Shown: positions 24,495 through 34,559, counted from the stretch's first letter. The stretch is 61,967 nucleotides of DNA from Sphingobium lactosutens (GCF_013393185.1 NZ_QJQX01000079.1:1-61967), one strand, 5' to 3'. Program-made: numbers and translations. Notes: generated from the letters alone by a model not told the origin.

Positions 24495-25428
24495 TGTATC
24501 CTCGAAGAACTTGATTTCACCAGCGAAGGCCGCAATGCCGACCGGCTGCGCGGCGATTTCGTCCACGAACCGCGCGTGGTGGTGCCCGAGATTCATTGGG
24601 CATGGACATCCGAAACGCTGCTGGTGATGGACTATATTGACGGCGTCGCGCCGCGTGATGGTGACACGCTGCGTGCGGCTGGAATCGATCCGGCGGCGAT
24701 CGCGCGCCTCGGCGCCGAGGCGGTGCTCGACATGGTCCTGATCAACGGACGGTTCCATGCCGACCCGCATCCCGGCAATCTGCTGTGCCTGGACGGTAAC
24801 CGCATCGCATTGCTTGATCTCGGCATGATCGGACACGTCTCGCCACGCCGTCGCGAGGAGTTTATCGGTTTTGTCCAATCGCTGAATTCCGGGGATCCCG
24901 CTGCCTTAGCCGAGGTGCTGGCGATCTGGTCGGCGGGAAGCGGTGTGGCCCCGGAACGAGTTCACGTCACCGCCGAGCGACTGGTGGCCCGGCACGGTGG
25001 GGGGCGCATCGTGCTGAGCGCGATGGTGGCGGATTTCCTGCCGATGATGCGCGACGAAGGCATGGTGTTGCCGCCCGATCTGCTGCTGATTTTCAAGGCG
25101 CTCGTGACGATCGACGGGGTGCTGTCGGCAATCTACCCTGAGTTCGATCTGTCGGCTGCCATGCGGCGGTCGGCGTTCCGTGTTGCGCAGGCAAGGCTCT
25201 CGCCCGAACACTGGGGTCCAGTGCTACAAGCTCTGGCCTGGGGAGCTCGTGAAGGTCGGTGATGATTCCCCGCGGCTCATACGTGCGGCGTTGCGGCGCC
25301 TGGAAGCCGATCCGATCCCGGTCGATCCAAGTACGATTGCTGCAGCCATCCTCACGGCGGGCCGATGGATTGCGGGTGGGATCTTACTCGGAATGGTGGT
25401 CGTAGCGAGCGCTATGATCATGACCTGA
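24495..25428 (+). pseudogene. UbiB/AarF (ABC1 kinase-like) 3' fragment with frameshift
   Basis: About 310 codons of an ABC1/UbiB atypical kinase, starting in the middle: EELDFTSEGRNADRLRGDF, LLVMDYIDG, HADPHPGNLLCLDG (catalytic loop) and IALLDLGMIGHVSPRRR (the DFG-like metal motif). The N-terminal third is absent, replaced by the antiparallel traA. Near the end one extra G in a run of four (25240-25243) shifts the frame: LQALAW continues as ELVKVGDDSPRLIRAALRRLE, and the C-terminal membrane helices (AGRWIAGGILLGMVVVASAMI) are then read to the stop at 25428. UbiB proteins support ubiquinone synthesis; this copy is dead. Confidence 0.8.
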
Positions 25429-25773
25429 TTTGGGGAATGTCGGACATCACCACAAACACGTTCCTGCATCTACGATAGAGCGGTAGCCCGCATTGTCAGA
25501 CTTGCTTCCGACCCGACAGGCAGCAGTCAGCCAGTTCATGTCGATGAACGGCCAAGATCGCGCACGTCGGCTTCTGTAGGGAAATGCCGTTGTACCCCGC
25601 AGCTGGAACAGCCGCGATGTCCCCAGACCAAGCCATTCCCGGTGATGTGCGAAGCATAGGTGAAAAGCGTCGCCTGAGCGAGACTGTTGGCGCTTAGACC
25701 CCATGACTGCCAGAGCCTTAGCGGCTCAAATCTGAGATGCTGACGATGGATTTGTCAGCAACGGAGGCGAGTC
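25429..25773. other. Region before the IS110 transposase
   Basis: About 345 bases without a convincing gene. The last roughly 80 bases before the transposase ATG probably belong to the left end of the IS110-family element. The rest resembles nothing I recognise. No terminal inverted repeats could be assigned, as is normal for the IS110 family. Confidence 0.45.
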
Positions 25774-26889
25774 ATGACGGAGGTAGTGAAGTACATCGGC
25801 CTGGACGTGCACAAGGAGACCATTGCGGTCGGAGTTGCCGACGGGGAGCGCGGAGGCGAGGTGCGCTACGTTGGCACCGTTGCCAATGAGGACGATGCGG
25901 TCAGGAAGCTGATCAAGCGGCTGACGGCATCGGATACGACGTTAAGCTTCTGCTACGAGGCCGGGCCCCGCGGCTATGGTCTGCACCGGTTGCTGACGAA
26001 GCTGGGGCAGAATTGTATCGTCATCGCACCCTCGATGATGCCGCGGCGGCCGGGTGACCATGTGAAAACCGACCGCCGCGATGCGATGACGCTGGCGCGG
26101 CTGCTGCGTGCCGGCGAACTTACCGCGATCTGGGTGCCGGACGAAGCGCACGAGGCGGTACGTGACCTGATCCGCGCCCGTCGCAGCGCGCAGGACGATG
26201 CTATCGGGGCCAAGCAGACAGTGCGCAGCTTCCTGCTTCGGCATGATCGTCGTTTTGGCGGCAAGGCAGCCTGGACGAAGATGTATTGGCGATGGCTGTC
26301 GGAACAGCGGGTCGATTTCCCGCATCAGAGGCTGGCCTTCGAGGAAATGCAGAAGCGGGTGCTTGAAGCGCTGGCACGGGTCGGCCGCCTCGAAGCAGCA
26401 CTGGGCGAAGCGGTGGAAGCATGGCGTTTTGCACCGTTGGTTCGCAACCTTCAGGCCCTGCGCGGCATCAGGCTGGTCAGCGCCGCGACGCTGGTCGCCG
26501 AGGTCGGGGATCTCACCCGTTTCGACAATCCCAAACAGTTGATGGCCTATGTCGGTCTGGTGCCCTCGGAGCATTCCAGTGGCGCTCGCACCAAGCGCGG
26601 CCGGATCACGCGAGCTGGTAATGCACAGGCACGCACCATGCTGGTTGAGGCTGGTTGGTCGTACCGGTTGCCCGCTCGCGAGGAACGCCGCTATCGCGAG
26701 CGCGTCGGCGATTTGGCCGAAGAGATCCAGGCGATTGGATGGAAAGCCCAGGTCCGCCTGTGTCAGCGCTACCGTCGCCTCGCAGCTGCGGGTAAACCCC
26801 AGCCCAAGGTGACCACCGCGATTGCGCGTGAACTGGTCGGCTATGCCTGGGACATTGCACGTCGTGTGTCACCGGCGATGGCTGGCTGA
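25774..26889 (+). CDS. IS110-family transposase
   Basis: A 371-residue intact DEDD transposase. The N-terminal RuvC-like domain has IGLDVHKETIAVGVADG (first Asp), CYEAGPRGYGLHRLL (Glu) and KTDRRDAMTLARLLRAGEL (Asp pair); the C-terminal Transposase_20 domain has LRGIRLVSAATLVAEVGDLTRFDNPKQLMAYVGLVPSEHSSG and RGRITRAGNAQARTMLVEAGW. The ribosome site is GGAGGCGAG. Members use a structured bridge RNA from the element's non-coding end to choose target and donor. Here the upstream non-coding part is short and about 200 unassigned bases follow the gene, which suggests the IS1111-like arrangement with the RNA downstream. Confidence 0.93.
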   Translation: MTEVVKYIGLDVHKETIAVGVADGERGGEVRYVGTVANEDDAVRKLIKRLTASDTTLSFCYEAGPRGYGLHRLLTKLGQNCIVIAPSMMPRRPGDHVKTDRRDAMTLARLLRAGELTAIWVPDEAHEAVRDLIRARRSAQDDAIGAKQTVRSFLLRHDRRFGGKAAWTKMYWRWLSEQRVDFPHQRLAFEEMQKRVLEALARVGRLEAALGEAVEAWRFAPLVRNLQALRGIRLVSAATLVAEVGDLTRFDNPKQLMAYVGLVPSEHSSGARTKRGRITRAGNAQARTMLVEAGWSYRLPAREERRYRERVGDLAEEIQAIGWKAQVRLCQRYRRLAAAGKPQPKVTTAIARELVGYAWDIARRVSPAMAG

Positions 26890-27486
26890 TCGACGCGTGA
26901 CGATCCCGAGAGGAGGCGCCAGCGCACAATTGCATAGCCTTGGCCGGCGTGCCGCGGGCACCCGACTGTGATGGGCAATCCTCGGCCTACGGTGGGGCAG
27001 GTTCGTCCGACGCCCGAACTTAGGCGGATGATAGGCCCAGCGACGGATACGGGTAGTGCGATAATCAACCCGCGGATGAGAGCGTGATCAATCGTCGTCG
27101 ATCAGGCGCCCGCGGCACACCCGCCAAGGTCAACGTAACCGCTGGTCTCGCGGCCAGCGAAGGAATAAACTCGGCCAGCGTCTCGGATGGCAGTCATGAG
27201 AGCGTAGGGTTCCGCCCTCTCCCGCAAACGTCCCACTCTGGGCTGCAGTTGTTCAACTTTGCCTCGGCGCGGGTCCACAAAATACCGATGCAGCGCACAT
27301 CATTACGGATGTGATCCGCAAGCAACGAAAACTGTGACATTCATCCTCTACGTTCGGACGATAGGGGACACCGCGGAGGTCCGTAACCGCCTCCCAGACA
27401 ACATCCCTTCGCGATCCGCGCTCGATAAGAGAGACCCGACAGTCAAGTCGGCACGAACAACGATAATAAGTGGGAGGGGTATAATA
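26890..27486. other. IS110 right end and upstream region of the TonB receptor
   Basis: About 600 bases with no convincing gene. The first 150-250 bases are the likely right end of the IS110-family element and a candidate place for its bridge RNA, although no boundary can be fixed. The last part holds the receptor's leader, including the ribosome site GGGAGGGG just before the ATG at 27487. Confidence 0.5.
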
Positions 27487-29907
27487 ATGAGGGGATTCCG
27501 TAAGTATCTGTTGGTTGGCGCCGGCGCGATGTCGCTAGCGGCCACTTCAGCATGGGCGCACGGCGTGCCGGAAGCCCCGCAAGGCGACCCGGGAACCGAT
27601 TCAAGCCAATCCGCTGCGGCGCCCTCCGACAGTGACATTGTCGTCACCGCGCAGAAACGCTCGGAGAGCATCAACAAGGTCCCTTTGTCGATTCAGGCCT
27701 TTACCGGCGATTCTCTCCGAGATGCAGGCGTCCGAGACGCCAGCGACCTCGCGCAAGTCGTATCGGGTTTCAATTTCGCCAAGTCCGAGGCGAACACGCC
27801 CATCTACACACTGCGTGGCATTGGCTTTAATACGCCCAACCTGTCGTCGACGTCGCCGGTCGGGCTCTATATGGATGAGGTTGCCTATGCCTATCCCTAT
27901 TTGGCGAGCGGTCCAAGCTTCGACATCGAGCGGGTCGAAGTCCTCAAGGGCCCGCAAGGAACGCTCTATGGCCGCAACACTACCGGCGGGTTGGTGAACT
28001 TTATCGCCGCCAAGCCAACCGAGACGTTCAAAGCCGGGATCTCCGCCGAACTCGGCAATTACGAGACATATAATTTCGAAGGGTTCATCAGCGGACCGAT
28101 CACCGAGACCTTGGCGTTCCGGATCGCCGGACGAAGCGAGAATTCCGACAAGGGATGGCAGCGTAGCATTAGCCGACCTGGCGACAGGCTCGGAGAGATC
28201 GACCGGCAGGCCATACGCGGCACATTGCTCTGGACGCCGAGCGAGGCATTCACTTTTACACTGGGCGCTTCCTACTGGAAAAACAGTTCCGACACCGTCG
28301 CGGCGCAGGCGGCCTATTTCACGCCGGTTACGCCGGGTTTCGAAATACCGGGGCTCGCGCCGGCGGTGAGCACGAGGCTCAATGCCGGGCAGGCGGACTG
28401 GGGGCCGAACCTTGCCGACTCTCCTGCATATAAAGCTGATGCCCGATTCTATTCGATCTATGGTAGAGCCGACTATCAGATTTCCGATGCCGTTAAGTTG
28501 ACGTCGCTCACGGCATATAGCGATGTAAAGCGCGATGATCTTAGCGATGTGGATGGCACAGCCTTCGAACTCTTCGGATATAGATCCATCGGTCGTATTA
28601 AGTCTTTTTCTCAGGAGCTCCGCCTGAGCGGTGAGACAGGGCGACTGAACTGGATTACAGGCGCCTATTATTCCGACGATCGCATTGTAGACGATCAGGT
28701 TGGGTACAGCGGCGATGTATCGGTGCTCAATCTGCTCTCCTTCCTGGGATCGATGGTTCCGCAGACTCAATACACACAGCAACAGATCGCCGAAGGGTTT
28801 TCACGCTACCAGAACACGACCAGGCAGACGAGCGAATCTGTTTCTGCTTTCGCCAACGCGGAGTATGAGGTCACTGATACCTTCAAACTGTCCGGCGGGC
28901 TTCGCTACACGAGTGACAAGCTGACATTTGAGGGGTGCTCGCGCGACTATAACAACAATACCGCCCCTGTCTGGAATACCGGCGTGGCGGCGCTTGTTGC
29001 CTTGGCTAGCGGGCAGCCGTTCCGGGACCCGAACATTCAGCCTAACCAGTGCCTGACGTACAGTGCAGATTTTTCGTCAAATCCACCGATTTTCAATCTC
29101 CGGTTGAAAGAGGACAATGTCGCCGGTCGCGTCAGCGCAACCTGGCAGCCCAATAGTGACACACTGCTCTACGCCTCAATCAGCCGTGGCTTCAAGACGG
29201 GCGTCTTCCCGGTGGTTGCTGCTAACGTCGAGACCCAGCTTGAACCGGCAAAGCAAGAAAAGGTGACGGCCTATGAAATAGGCGCCAAGCTGAGTTTTGC
29301 CGATAAGCAGGTTCAGCTGAACACGGCGGCATTCTATTATGACTATCGCAACAAGCAGCTGTTCAGCGTTATCCTGGATCCCATTTTCGTGACGCTGCCA
29401 AGTATCGTGAATGTTCCGAAATCGCGCGTATACGGCGGGGAGGCGGAACTGACCTATAGGCCAACCCACGAACTGATGATGCGATTGGGGGCCTCCTATA
29501 CCAAGAGCGAGATCACCAATTTCATTGGATATGACGAAACAGGTGCGAGCGTCGATTTCTCGAAGGCGCCATTTCCACAGACTCCGAAGTGGCAGCTGAA
29601 CGGAATGGTTTCCTACGACCAGCCAATCGGCAGCAATCTTGGCCTGCAGTTTTCCGCAACCGCAAACTACCAGACGAAGACGATCGGGCGCATCAGCTTC
29701 GACCAGAGGTTCGCTATCGACGCTTATACGCTCGTCAACGCGAACATCACGCTCCATTCGGTAGACAATAGCTGGCGGGTCGGACTGTTCGCCAACAACC
29801 TGTTCAACGAAAATTACTGGACCAATACGGTCAAACTCAACGATACCATCGGGCGCATTCCCGGCAGGACGCGGACCTTCGGGGTCAATCTATCATATCG
29901 CTACTAA
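27487..29907 (+). CDS. TonB-dependent outer-membrane receptor (P450 cluster)
   Basis: An 806-residue TonB-dependent receptor: signal peptide (KYLLVGAGAMSLAATSAWA), TonB-box-like DIVVTAQKR, a plug with RVEVLKGPQGTLYGRNTTGGLVNF, and a barrel that ends in LSYRY with a terminal aromatic. The ATG at 27487 follows a strong ribosome site; longer open frames upstream lack one. It leads a plus-strand set (SDR, GST, P450, ALDH, PrpD) and is the presumed importer for that cluster's substrate. Base composition looks somewhat less GC-rich than the left operon, which may reflect acquisition. Confidence 0.92.
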   Translation: MRGFRKYLLVGAGAMSLAATSAWAHGVPEAPQGDPGTDSSQSAAAPSDSDIVVTAQKRSESINKVPLSIQAFTGDSLRDAGVRDASDLAQVVSGFNFAKSEANTPIYTLRGIGFNTPNLSSTSPVGLYMDEVAYAYPYLASGPSFDIERVEVLKGPQGTLYGRNTTGGLVNFIAAKPTETFKAGISAELGNYETYNFEGFISGPITETLAFRIAGRSENSDKGWQRSISRPGDRLGEIDRQAIRGTLLWTPSEAFTFTLGASYWKNSSDTVAAQAAYFTPVTPGFEIPGLAPAVSTRLNAGQADWGPNLADSPAYKADARFYSIYGRADYQISDAVKLTSLTAYSDVKRDDLSDVDGTAFELFGYRSIGRIKSFSQELRLSGETGRLNWITGAYYSDDRIVDDQVGYSGDVSVLNLLSFLGSMVPQTQYTQQQIAEGFSRYQNTTRQTSESVSAFANAEYEVTDTFKLSGGLRYTSDKLTFEGCSRDYNNNTAPVWNTGVAALVALASGQPFRDPNIQPNQCLTYSADFSSNPPIFNLRLKEDNVAGRVSATWQPNSDTLLYASISRGFKTGVFPVVAANVETQLEPAKQEKVTAYEIGAKLSFADKQVQLNTAAFYYDYRNKQLFSVILDPIFVTLPSIVNVPKSRVYGGEAELTYRPTHELMMRLGASYTKSEITNFIGYDETGASVDFSKAPFPQTPKWQLNGMVSYDQPIGSNLGLQFSATANYQTKTIGRISFDQRFAIDAYTLVNANITLHSVDNSWRVGLFANNLFNENYWTNTVKLNDTIGRIPGRTRTFGVNLSYRY

Positions 29908-29986
29908 GCCGCTGAAACGTCGGCCGGGGCTAACCGGCGCGGCGATCGCAAGCGCACGATGGCCTAAACTGGGAGAGAAATCTGTG

Positions 29987-30859
29987 ATGGAATTGGCCGA
30001 CAAGTCGGCGGTTGTCACTGGAGGCGCTTCAGGAATCGGCCGCGCCTTGGTGACCGATCTTGCGGCGCGGGGTTGCCGCGTCCTGCTGGTCGACGTCGAC
30101 CAGGATAAGGCGCAGTCAACCGCGAACGAGATCGGCGGCAAGGTCGCCGGTGTCGCCTGCGACATTTCCGACACTGCGGCGGTGACGACCCTTGCCGAGA
30201 AAACCTGGTCCGACATGGGAGGCGTCGATCTGGTTTTTGCCAATGCGGGCGTCGGCATTAGTGGTCCGCTGGTCGATGCGGATGTGCGCGAGTTCGACTG
30301 GTTGTTCGCGGTCAACGTGCGCGGTGTCTGGAACAGCGTTTCTGCTTTTGCGAAATTGATGCTCGGTTCCGGCGCAAACGGTCGGATTTGCGTGACGGCG
30401 TCCGAACATTCTCTGGGACTGCAACATCCCGGAGTGGGCATCTACACCGCGACAAAACATGCCGTACTGGGGCTCGCGGAGGTCTTTCGCGCGGAATTGC
30501 CGGCGAGGATCTCCATCAGCGCACTTTGTCCAGGCCTTGTCTCGACCGACTTGCACCGGACTAAGCATCTGAGCCCGCTGGGTCCAGGGGACCCGGCCGC
30601 AATTGAGGCCGCAGGAATGTGGCTTTCCAGGGGAAAGCGGGCCGAAGATGTGGCTCGCCTGGCGATAGAAGGCGTGATGCGCGGTGATTTCTTCATTCCG
30701 ACCAACCCGAGTTCGCTGAAGGCCTCCCGGCGGCGTGCCGAGCAGCTGGAAGCCGCTTTCGCATGTTATGCGCCCGGCTCACCGGACGATGACCCCCATG
30801 ACACCGGCAGAATTTTGGCTGAGCTGACTGCTGGGCCAGCGCGAGGCGCAAGTTCATGA
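29987..30859 (+). CDS. Short-chain dehydrogenase/reductase (SDR)
   Basis: A 290-residue SDR with the Rossmann motif TGGASGIGRAL at about residue 12, an acidic residue after strand 2 (LVDVDQDKA) that suggests NAD(H), NAG near residue 85 (VFANAGVGIS), and the catalytic Ser-Tyr-Lys set with VTASEHSLGLQHPGVGIYTATKHAVLG. The ATG at 29987 follows GGGAGAG; GTG three bases earlier is an alternative. The stop overlaps the start of the GST gene by 4 bases. Oxidation or reduction of a pathway alcohol or ketone is likely. Confidence 0.88.
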   Translation: MELADKSAVVTGGASGIGRALVTDLAARGCRVLLVDVDQDKAQSTANEIGGKVAGVACDISDTAAVTTLAEKTWSDMGGVDLVFANAGVGISGPLVDADVREFDWLFAVNVRGVWNSVSAFAKLMLGSGANGRICVTASEHSLGLQHPGVGIYTATKHAVLGLAEVFRAELPARISISALCPGLVSTDLHRTKHLSPLGPGDPAAIEAAGMWLSRGKRAEDVARLAIEGVMRGDFFIPTNPSSLKASRRRAEQLEAAFACYAPGSPDDDPHDTGRILAELTAGPARGASS

Positions 30860-31575
30860 TCATATTATACCAATTTGCAACCTCGCCCTTTACCGAGAAG
30901 GTCCGCCGGGCGCTGAACTACAAGGGCATCGCGTTCGAAGCGCATGACGTCGATCGCGCCAAGGCAGCGGCTGGGGCATACAGCCGTGTGAGCAAAGTCG
31001 GGAAATTTCCCGCCATCGACCATGACGGAACGATCGTTCAGGACTCGACGGACATTCTGGAATATCTCGACACTACATTCAAAGATAGGCCGCTGGCACC
31101 GCAGAGCATCCGTGATCGCGCACTTGCAGCAATCATCGAAGACTGGGCAGACGAGAGCCTCTATTTCTACGAAATCACCGTGCGCCTAGCTTGGGCGCAC
31201 AACCTCGATCGGGCGCTCGATGAATTCGCCGTGTCGTTTCCTCACCTCTCCCGTGACGATCTTCGCACTTATTTTCTCGACGCAGCGGGTAAGCTGACGG
31301 CTGCTCAAGGTGTCGGCCGCAAGGATCATCCCACGATCGTTCGTGACCTAGAACGCCACTTCGGAGCACTCGACAATTTACTCGAAGATCAGCCGTGGCT
31401 TGTGGGCGACACTATCTCCTCAGCCGACATCTCGGCCGCTGCGCAGGTGTCGGCGCTGCTCTACGCAGAGGAAGCCCGCGCGATCGTGGAGAGGTGTGCC
31501 AATATCCGGGCATGGCGCGAGCGGCTGGACGCGCTCGCTCCTATCAGCAGGAAAGCGGAGCAATCGCATGAATAG
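30856..31575 (+). CDS. Glutathione S-transferase-like protein
   Basis: A 239-residue GST-fold protein: thioredoxin domain with QFATSPFTEKVRRALNYKGI (Ser/Thr in place of Cys at the active site), KVGKFPAIDHDGTIVQDSTDILEYLD, and a helical domain with WLVGDTISSADISAAAQV. It is translationally coupled to the SDR (ATGA overlap) and to the P450 (8-base overlap), so it acts in the same pathway. Candidate roles are glutathione conjugation or isomerisation of an intermediate, or etherase-like cleavage known from sphingomonad LigE/LigF relatives; the sequence alone does not decide. Confidence 0.85.
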   Translation: MIILYQFATSPFTEKVRRALNYKGIAFEAHDVDRAKAAAGAYSRVSKVGKFPAIDHDGTIVQDSTDILEYLDTTFKDRPLAPQSIRDRALAAIIEDWADESLYFYEITVRLAWAHNLDRALDEFAVSFPHLSRDDLRTYFLDAAGKLTAAQGVGRKDHPTIVRDLERHFGALDNLLEDQPWLVGDTISSADISAAAQVSALLYAEEARAIVERCANIRAWRERLDALAPISRKAEQSHE

Positions 31576-32845
31576 TCTCCAGGATAATCTCGGACTTCCG
31601 GGACTGATTCCCGCTGAAAAAGGGCCACCGTTCGACTTGTTACGGCGGTGGCGGGAGAGCGGTGACTCCGTGCACTGGAATCCGGCTCCTGCCGCCGAGA
31701 ACTACATTGTTCAGCTGAACCGCTCTTCCATCTGGGGTGAACTCCAGCAGGGTTTCTGGGTGCTGACGCGCTACAAGGACGTGGTGTCTCGAAACCAGAA
31801 ACTCTTTTCGTCGCATGTCGGCGGACCCGTCATATGGGATCTCGAAAGAGAGGCGCTGGCATTTCAGCAGGCTGGGCTGATGGGGATGGCTCCCGAACAG
31901 CATATGAAGGCCAAACGGCTCGTGACGCCGCCGTTTTCGCCCAAGGCGATAACCGAATTCGAGCCCGAGATCGGACGCGTAGCGAAGGAAATCGTGGATT
32001 CCATAGCACGGCGCGGTGAATGCGAGTTCGTGTTCGATGTCGCGTCGCGTCTTCCCGTCTACACATTCTGTACGCTCATGGGCATTCCCGATACCGACCG
32101 CGAGAAGATCTTTCGGTTGGGCAACGCGATGGCCGACGTTGAAAATGCGCTGACCGAAGGAGAGCGTCTAACAGCAGAAAGCGACGTCGCACCGCTGGAC
32201 GAACTTTTTGCGTACGCTGCCTGGCTCGCTGAGCAAAAGCGCATCATGCCCGACAATTCCATGATGAGTGCCTATGTCAACGGAGATGTTGATGGCGAGC
32301 GGCTTACCGATGCACAGATCGGAATGTTTTTCGTCACGATGTCGATCGCCGGGCATGAAACCACCCGCAGTACGGCGGCGCATTTCATCCGGCTGATGAG
32401 CGAGCATCCGGACCAATATGCGCTGCTGCGATCCGATCTGGAGACATATCTACCGAATGCCATCGACGAAGTATTGCGGTTCTCGCCGCCTGTTATTCAA
32501 TTTCGCAGGACCGTGACGTTGGACACGGTGATCGGCGATCGCGAGGTTAAAGAAGGGGACAAACTGTATCTTTCCTACGCTGCCGCGAACCGGGATCCCG
32601 AAATTTTCGATGACCCCGACCGATTTGACATCACGCGTACGAACGCGGCCCGGCATTTATCGTTCGGTATCGGGCCGCACATTTGCCTGGGGGCAAGGGT
32701 CGCAAAGCTGCAACTCCAATTGCTGCTCGGCCAGATTGTCCGCCGGGTACCCGATATCGCACCGAGCACCAAGCCGACCTTTCTCAACTCTATTTGGTTC
32801 AGCGCGATTGTCGACATGCCGGTCCAGTTCACAGCGGAAGGGTGA
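31568..32845 (+). CDS. Cytochrome P450 (bacterial class I)
   Basis: A 425-residue soluble P450. The oxygen-binding I-helix motif is AGHETTRS, the K-helix ExxR is EVLRF (Glu-Val-Leu-Arg), and the heme-binding loop FGIGPHICLGARVAK supplies Cys373. Length and the absence of a membrane anchor are typical of CYP proteins fed by a ferredoxin and ferredoxin reductase, neither of which is encoded nearby. The ATG at 31568 lies within the GST stop region. It hydroxylates or demethylates the compound handled by this cluster; the substrate is unknown. Confidence 0.92.
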   Translation: MNSLQDNLGLPGLIPAEKGPPFDLLRRWRESGDSVHWNPAPAAENYIVQLNRSSIWGELQQGFWVLTRYKDVVSRNQKLFSSHVGGPVIWDLEREALAFQQAGLMGMAPEQHMKAKRLVTPPFSPKAITEFEPEIGRVAKEIVDSIARRGECEFVFDVASRLPVYTFCTLMGIPDTDREKIFRLGNAMADVENALTEGERLTAESDVAPLDELFAYAAWLAEQKRIMPDNSMMSAYVNGDVDGERLTDAQIGMFFVTMSIAGHETTRSTAAHFIRLMSEHPDQYALLRSDLETYLPNAIDEVLRFSPPVIQFRRTVTLDTVIGDREVKEGDKLYLSYAAANRDPEIFDDPDRFDITRTNAARHLSFGIGPHICLGARVAKLQLQLLLGQIVRRVPDIAPSTKPTFLNSIWFSAIVDMPVQFTAEG

Positions 32846-33134
32846 GGGTGGGGTAGGCTACGCTACATAGGGGCGATCATTTGCCTTCTCCGAGGCGCAA
32901 AACGTCGTCGAACCGAGGGTTGGTACTCAGGTAGCTGCAACTGGTCTTGGTCACCGGTTCAATGGGGAAGAGTGACATGCTGCTCCCCCGGAATGTGACC
33001 GAGCTCGAGTAGTGCCACGGCAAGGGTCAGCCCCAAACTTTGTGGGACGATCCATTGCATATGCAATGAAGTGCGCTCGTCGCTTTGAGCTGCGCCCGAA
33101 ATGGCTAGGATCAAGAATGGGAAAGGCTCGAACG

Positions 33135-34559
33135 ATGAATTGTGAGCATTTTATTGCCGGCCGCTCGGTCGTCGAACCAAACGCCAGCTACGTTGATAAT
33201 CGGGCGCCAGCGACGGGTGAGGTTATCGGGCGCGTCGCGCTCGGAGGCGTGGAGATCGTCGATACTGCTGCCCAGTCGGCGTCTTCCGCTTTCGCGGCGT
33301 GGCGCGACATGCGGCCGATGGAGCGTGGCCGCATCCTTGTCGATATTGGTCGAATGATCCGGGCGAATGCCCTCCGGCTTGCCGAAATGGAAGCGCTAGA
33401 CACCGGAAAGTTGCTTGAGCAGGCGGCCGGCGAGATCGAAACGTCGGCGCAATATTTCGAATATTATGGCGGCCTCGCCAACATCTTCTATGGCGATGTG
33501 ATCAATATCGGCGCGCCCTATCACAGCTATACGCGGCGCGAGCCTTTCGGTGTCGTTGCCACTATCCTGCCCTGGAACGCTCCGTTGAATCAGGCGGCCC
33601 GGGCAGTCGCGCCGGCCCTGGCTGTAGGCAATACAGTGGTCGCGAAACCGTCGGAGGAGACGCCGTCCACTTTGGTCGAAGTCGCGCGACTGGCGGTCGA
33701 GCAGTGCGGGCTACCTCCCGGCGTCCTCAACGTCGTGCTCGGGACGGGACGGGAGGTCGGAGAGCCACTGGTGGCGCATCCGCGCGTCCGCAAGGTCATG
33801 TTCACGGGCAGCGTCCGGGCGGGTCGCGAGATCGGCCGCGTTGCCGCAGAGCGCATCATCCCGCTCACGTTGGAACTGGGCGGCAAATCTCCGAATATTG
33901 TTTTCGATGACGCGGATTTCGATGCCGCCGTCACAGGGGTCGTCCGTGCCTTCACGGTCAATGCCGGGCAGGTGTGCATCGCCGGAAGCCGCCTGCTCCT
34001 GCAGTCCTCGATCCGCGACGAATTCCTGCGCCGGCTCGTACCTGCGGTCGAGGCGTTGAAATATGGCGATCAGGACGGCGCGGTTTTTGGCGCGATTACG
34101 ACCGTTGCGCAGTTCGAACGTGTCCAGGCATTTCATGAGCTGGCGATTTCCGAGGGGGCGGTCCGGCTGACCGGCGGCGCGGCAGGAGCTGAAGCTGGGC
34201 GCGGCCTGTTTGCCGCTCCCACGGTCTATTCCGGCGTGACTCCGGACATGCGGATCGCGCGCGAGGAGGCTTTCGCACCGATCCTGACTGTCCTGACGTT
34301 CGAGGAAGAACATCAGGCCGTCGCAATGGCCAACGACAGCGAATTCGGATTGGGGGCGGGTGTCTGGACGCGCGACCTCAGCCGTGCGCTGCGCATGGCA
34401 GCCGCGTTGGAAGCAGGGCAGGTGTTCGTCAATGAATATATGGCCGGCGGCATAGAGACGCCCTTTGGCGGGTACAAGAACAGCGGTTACGGCCGGGAGA
34501 AGGGCATCGAGGCGCTGACCCATTATACCCAACTCAAATGCGTGACGATCCGCATATGA
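33135..34559 (+). CDS. Aldehyde dehydrogenase (cluster 27-36 kb)
   Basis: A 474-residue NAD(P)-dependent aldehyde dehydrogenase: TILPWNAPLNQAARAVAPALA (Asn region), FTGSVRAGREIG (nucleotide binding), LELGGKSPNIVFDDADFD (general-base Glu) and NAGQVCIAGSRLLLQ (nucleophile Cys). The ATG at 33135 is preceded by GGGAAAGG; 33117 is an alternative. It overlaps the next gene by 4 bases. About 290 bases without recognised features separate it from the P450. Likely oxidises the aldehyde formed in the pathway. Confidence 0.9.
   Translation: MNCEHFIAGRSVVEPNASYVDNRAPATGEVIGRVALGGVEIVDTAAQSASSAFAAWRDMRPMERGRILVDIGRMIRANALRLAEMEALDTGKLLEQAAGEIETSAQYFEYYGGLANIFYGDVINIGAPYHSYTRREPFGVVATILPWNAPLNQAARAVAPALAVGNTVVAKPSEETPSTLVEVARLAVEQCGLPPGVLNVVLGTGREVGEPLVAHPRVRKVMFTGSVRAGREIGRVAAERIIPLTLELGGKSPNIVFDDADFDAAVTGVVRAFTVNAGQVCIAGSRLLLQSSIRDEFLRRLVPAVEALKYGDQDGAVFGAITTVAQFERVQAFHELAISEGAVRLTGGAAGAEAGRGLFAAPTVYSGVTPDMRIAREEAFAPILTVLTFEEEHQAVAMANDSEFGLGAGVWTRDLSRALRMAAALEAGQVFVNEYMAGGIETPFGGYKNSGYGREKGIEALTHYTQLKCVTIRI

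Noticed and set aside
25774..26889. Terminal inverted repeats for the IS110 element
   Set aside because: I compared the flanks and found only weak partial matches; IS110-family elements often lack them, so no ends are claimed.
32846..33134. Possible small gene or IS end before the aldehyde dehydrogenase
   Set aside because: Some short phrases looked IS-like, but I could not tie them to a family or find repeats, so no feature is called.
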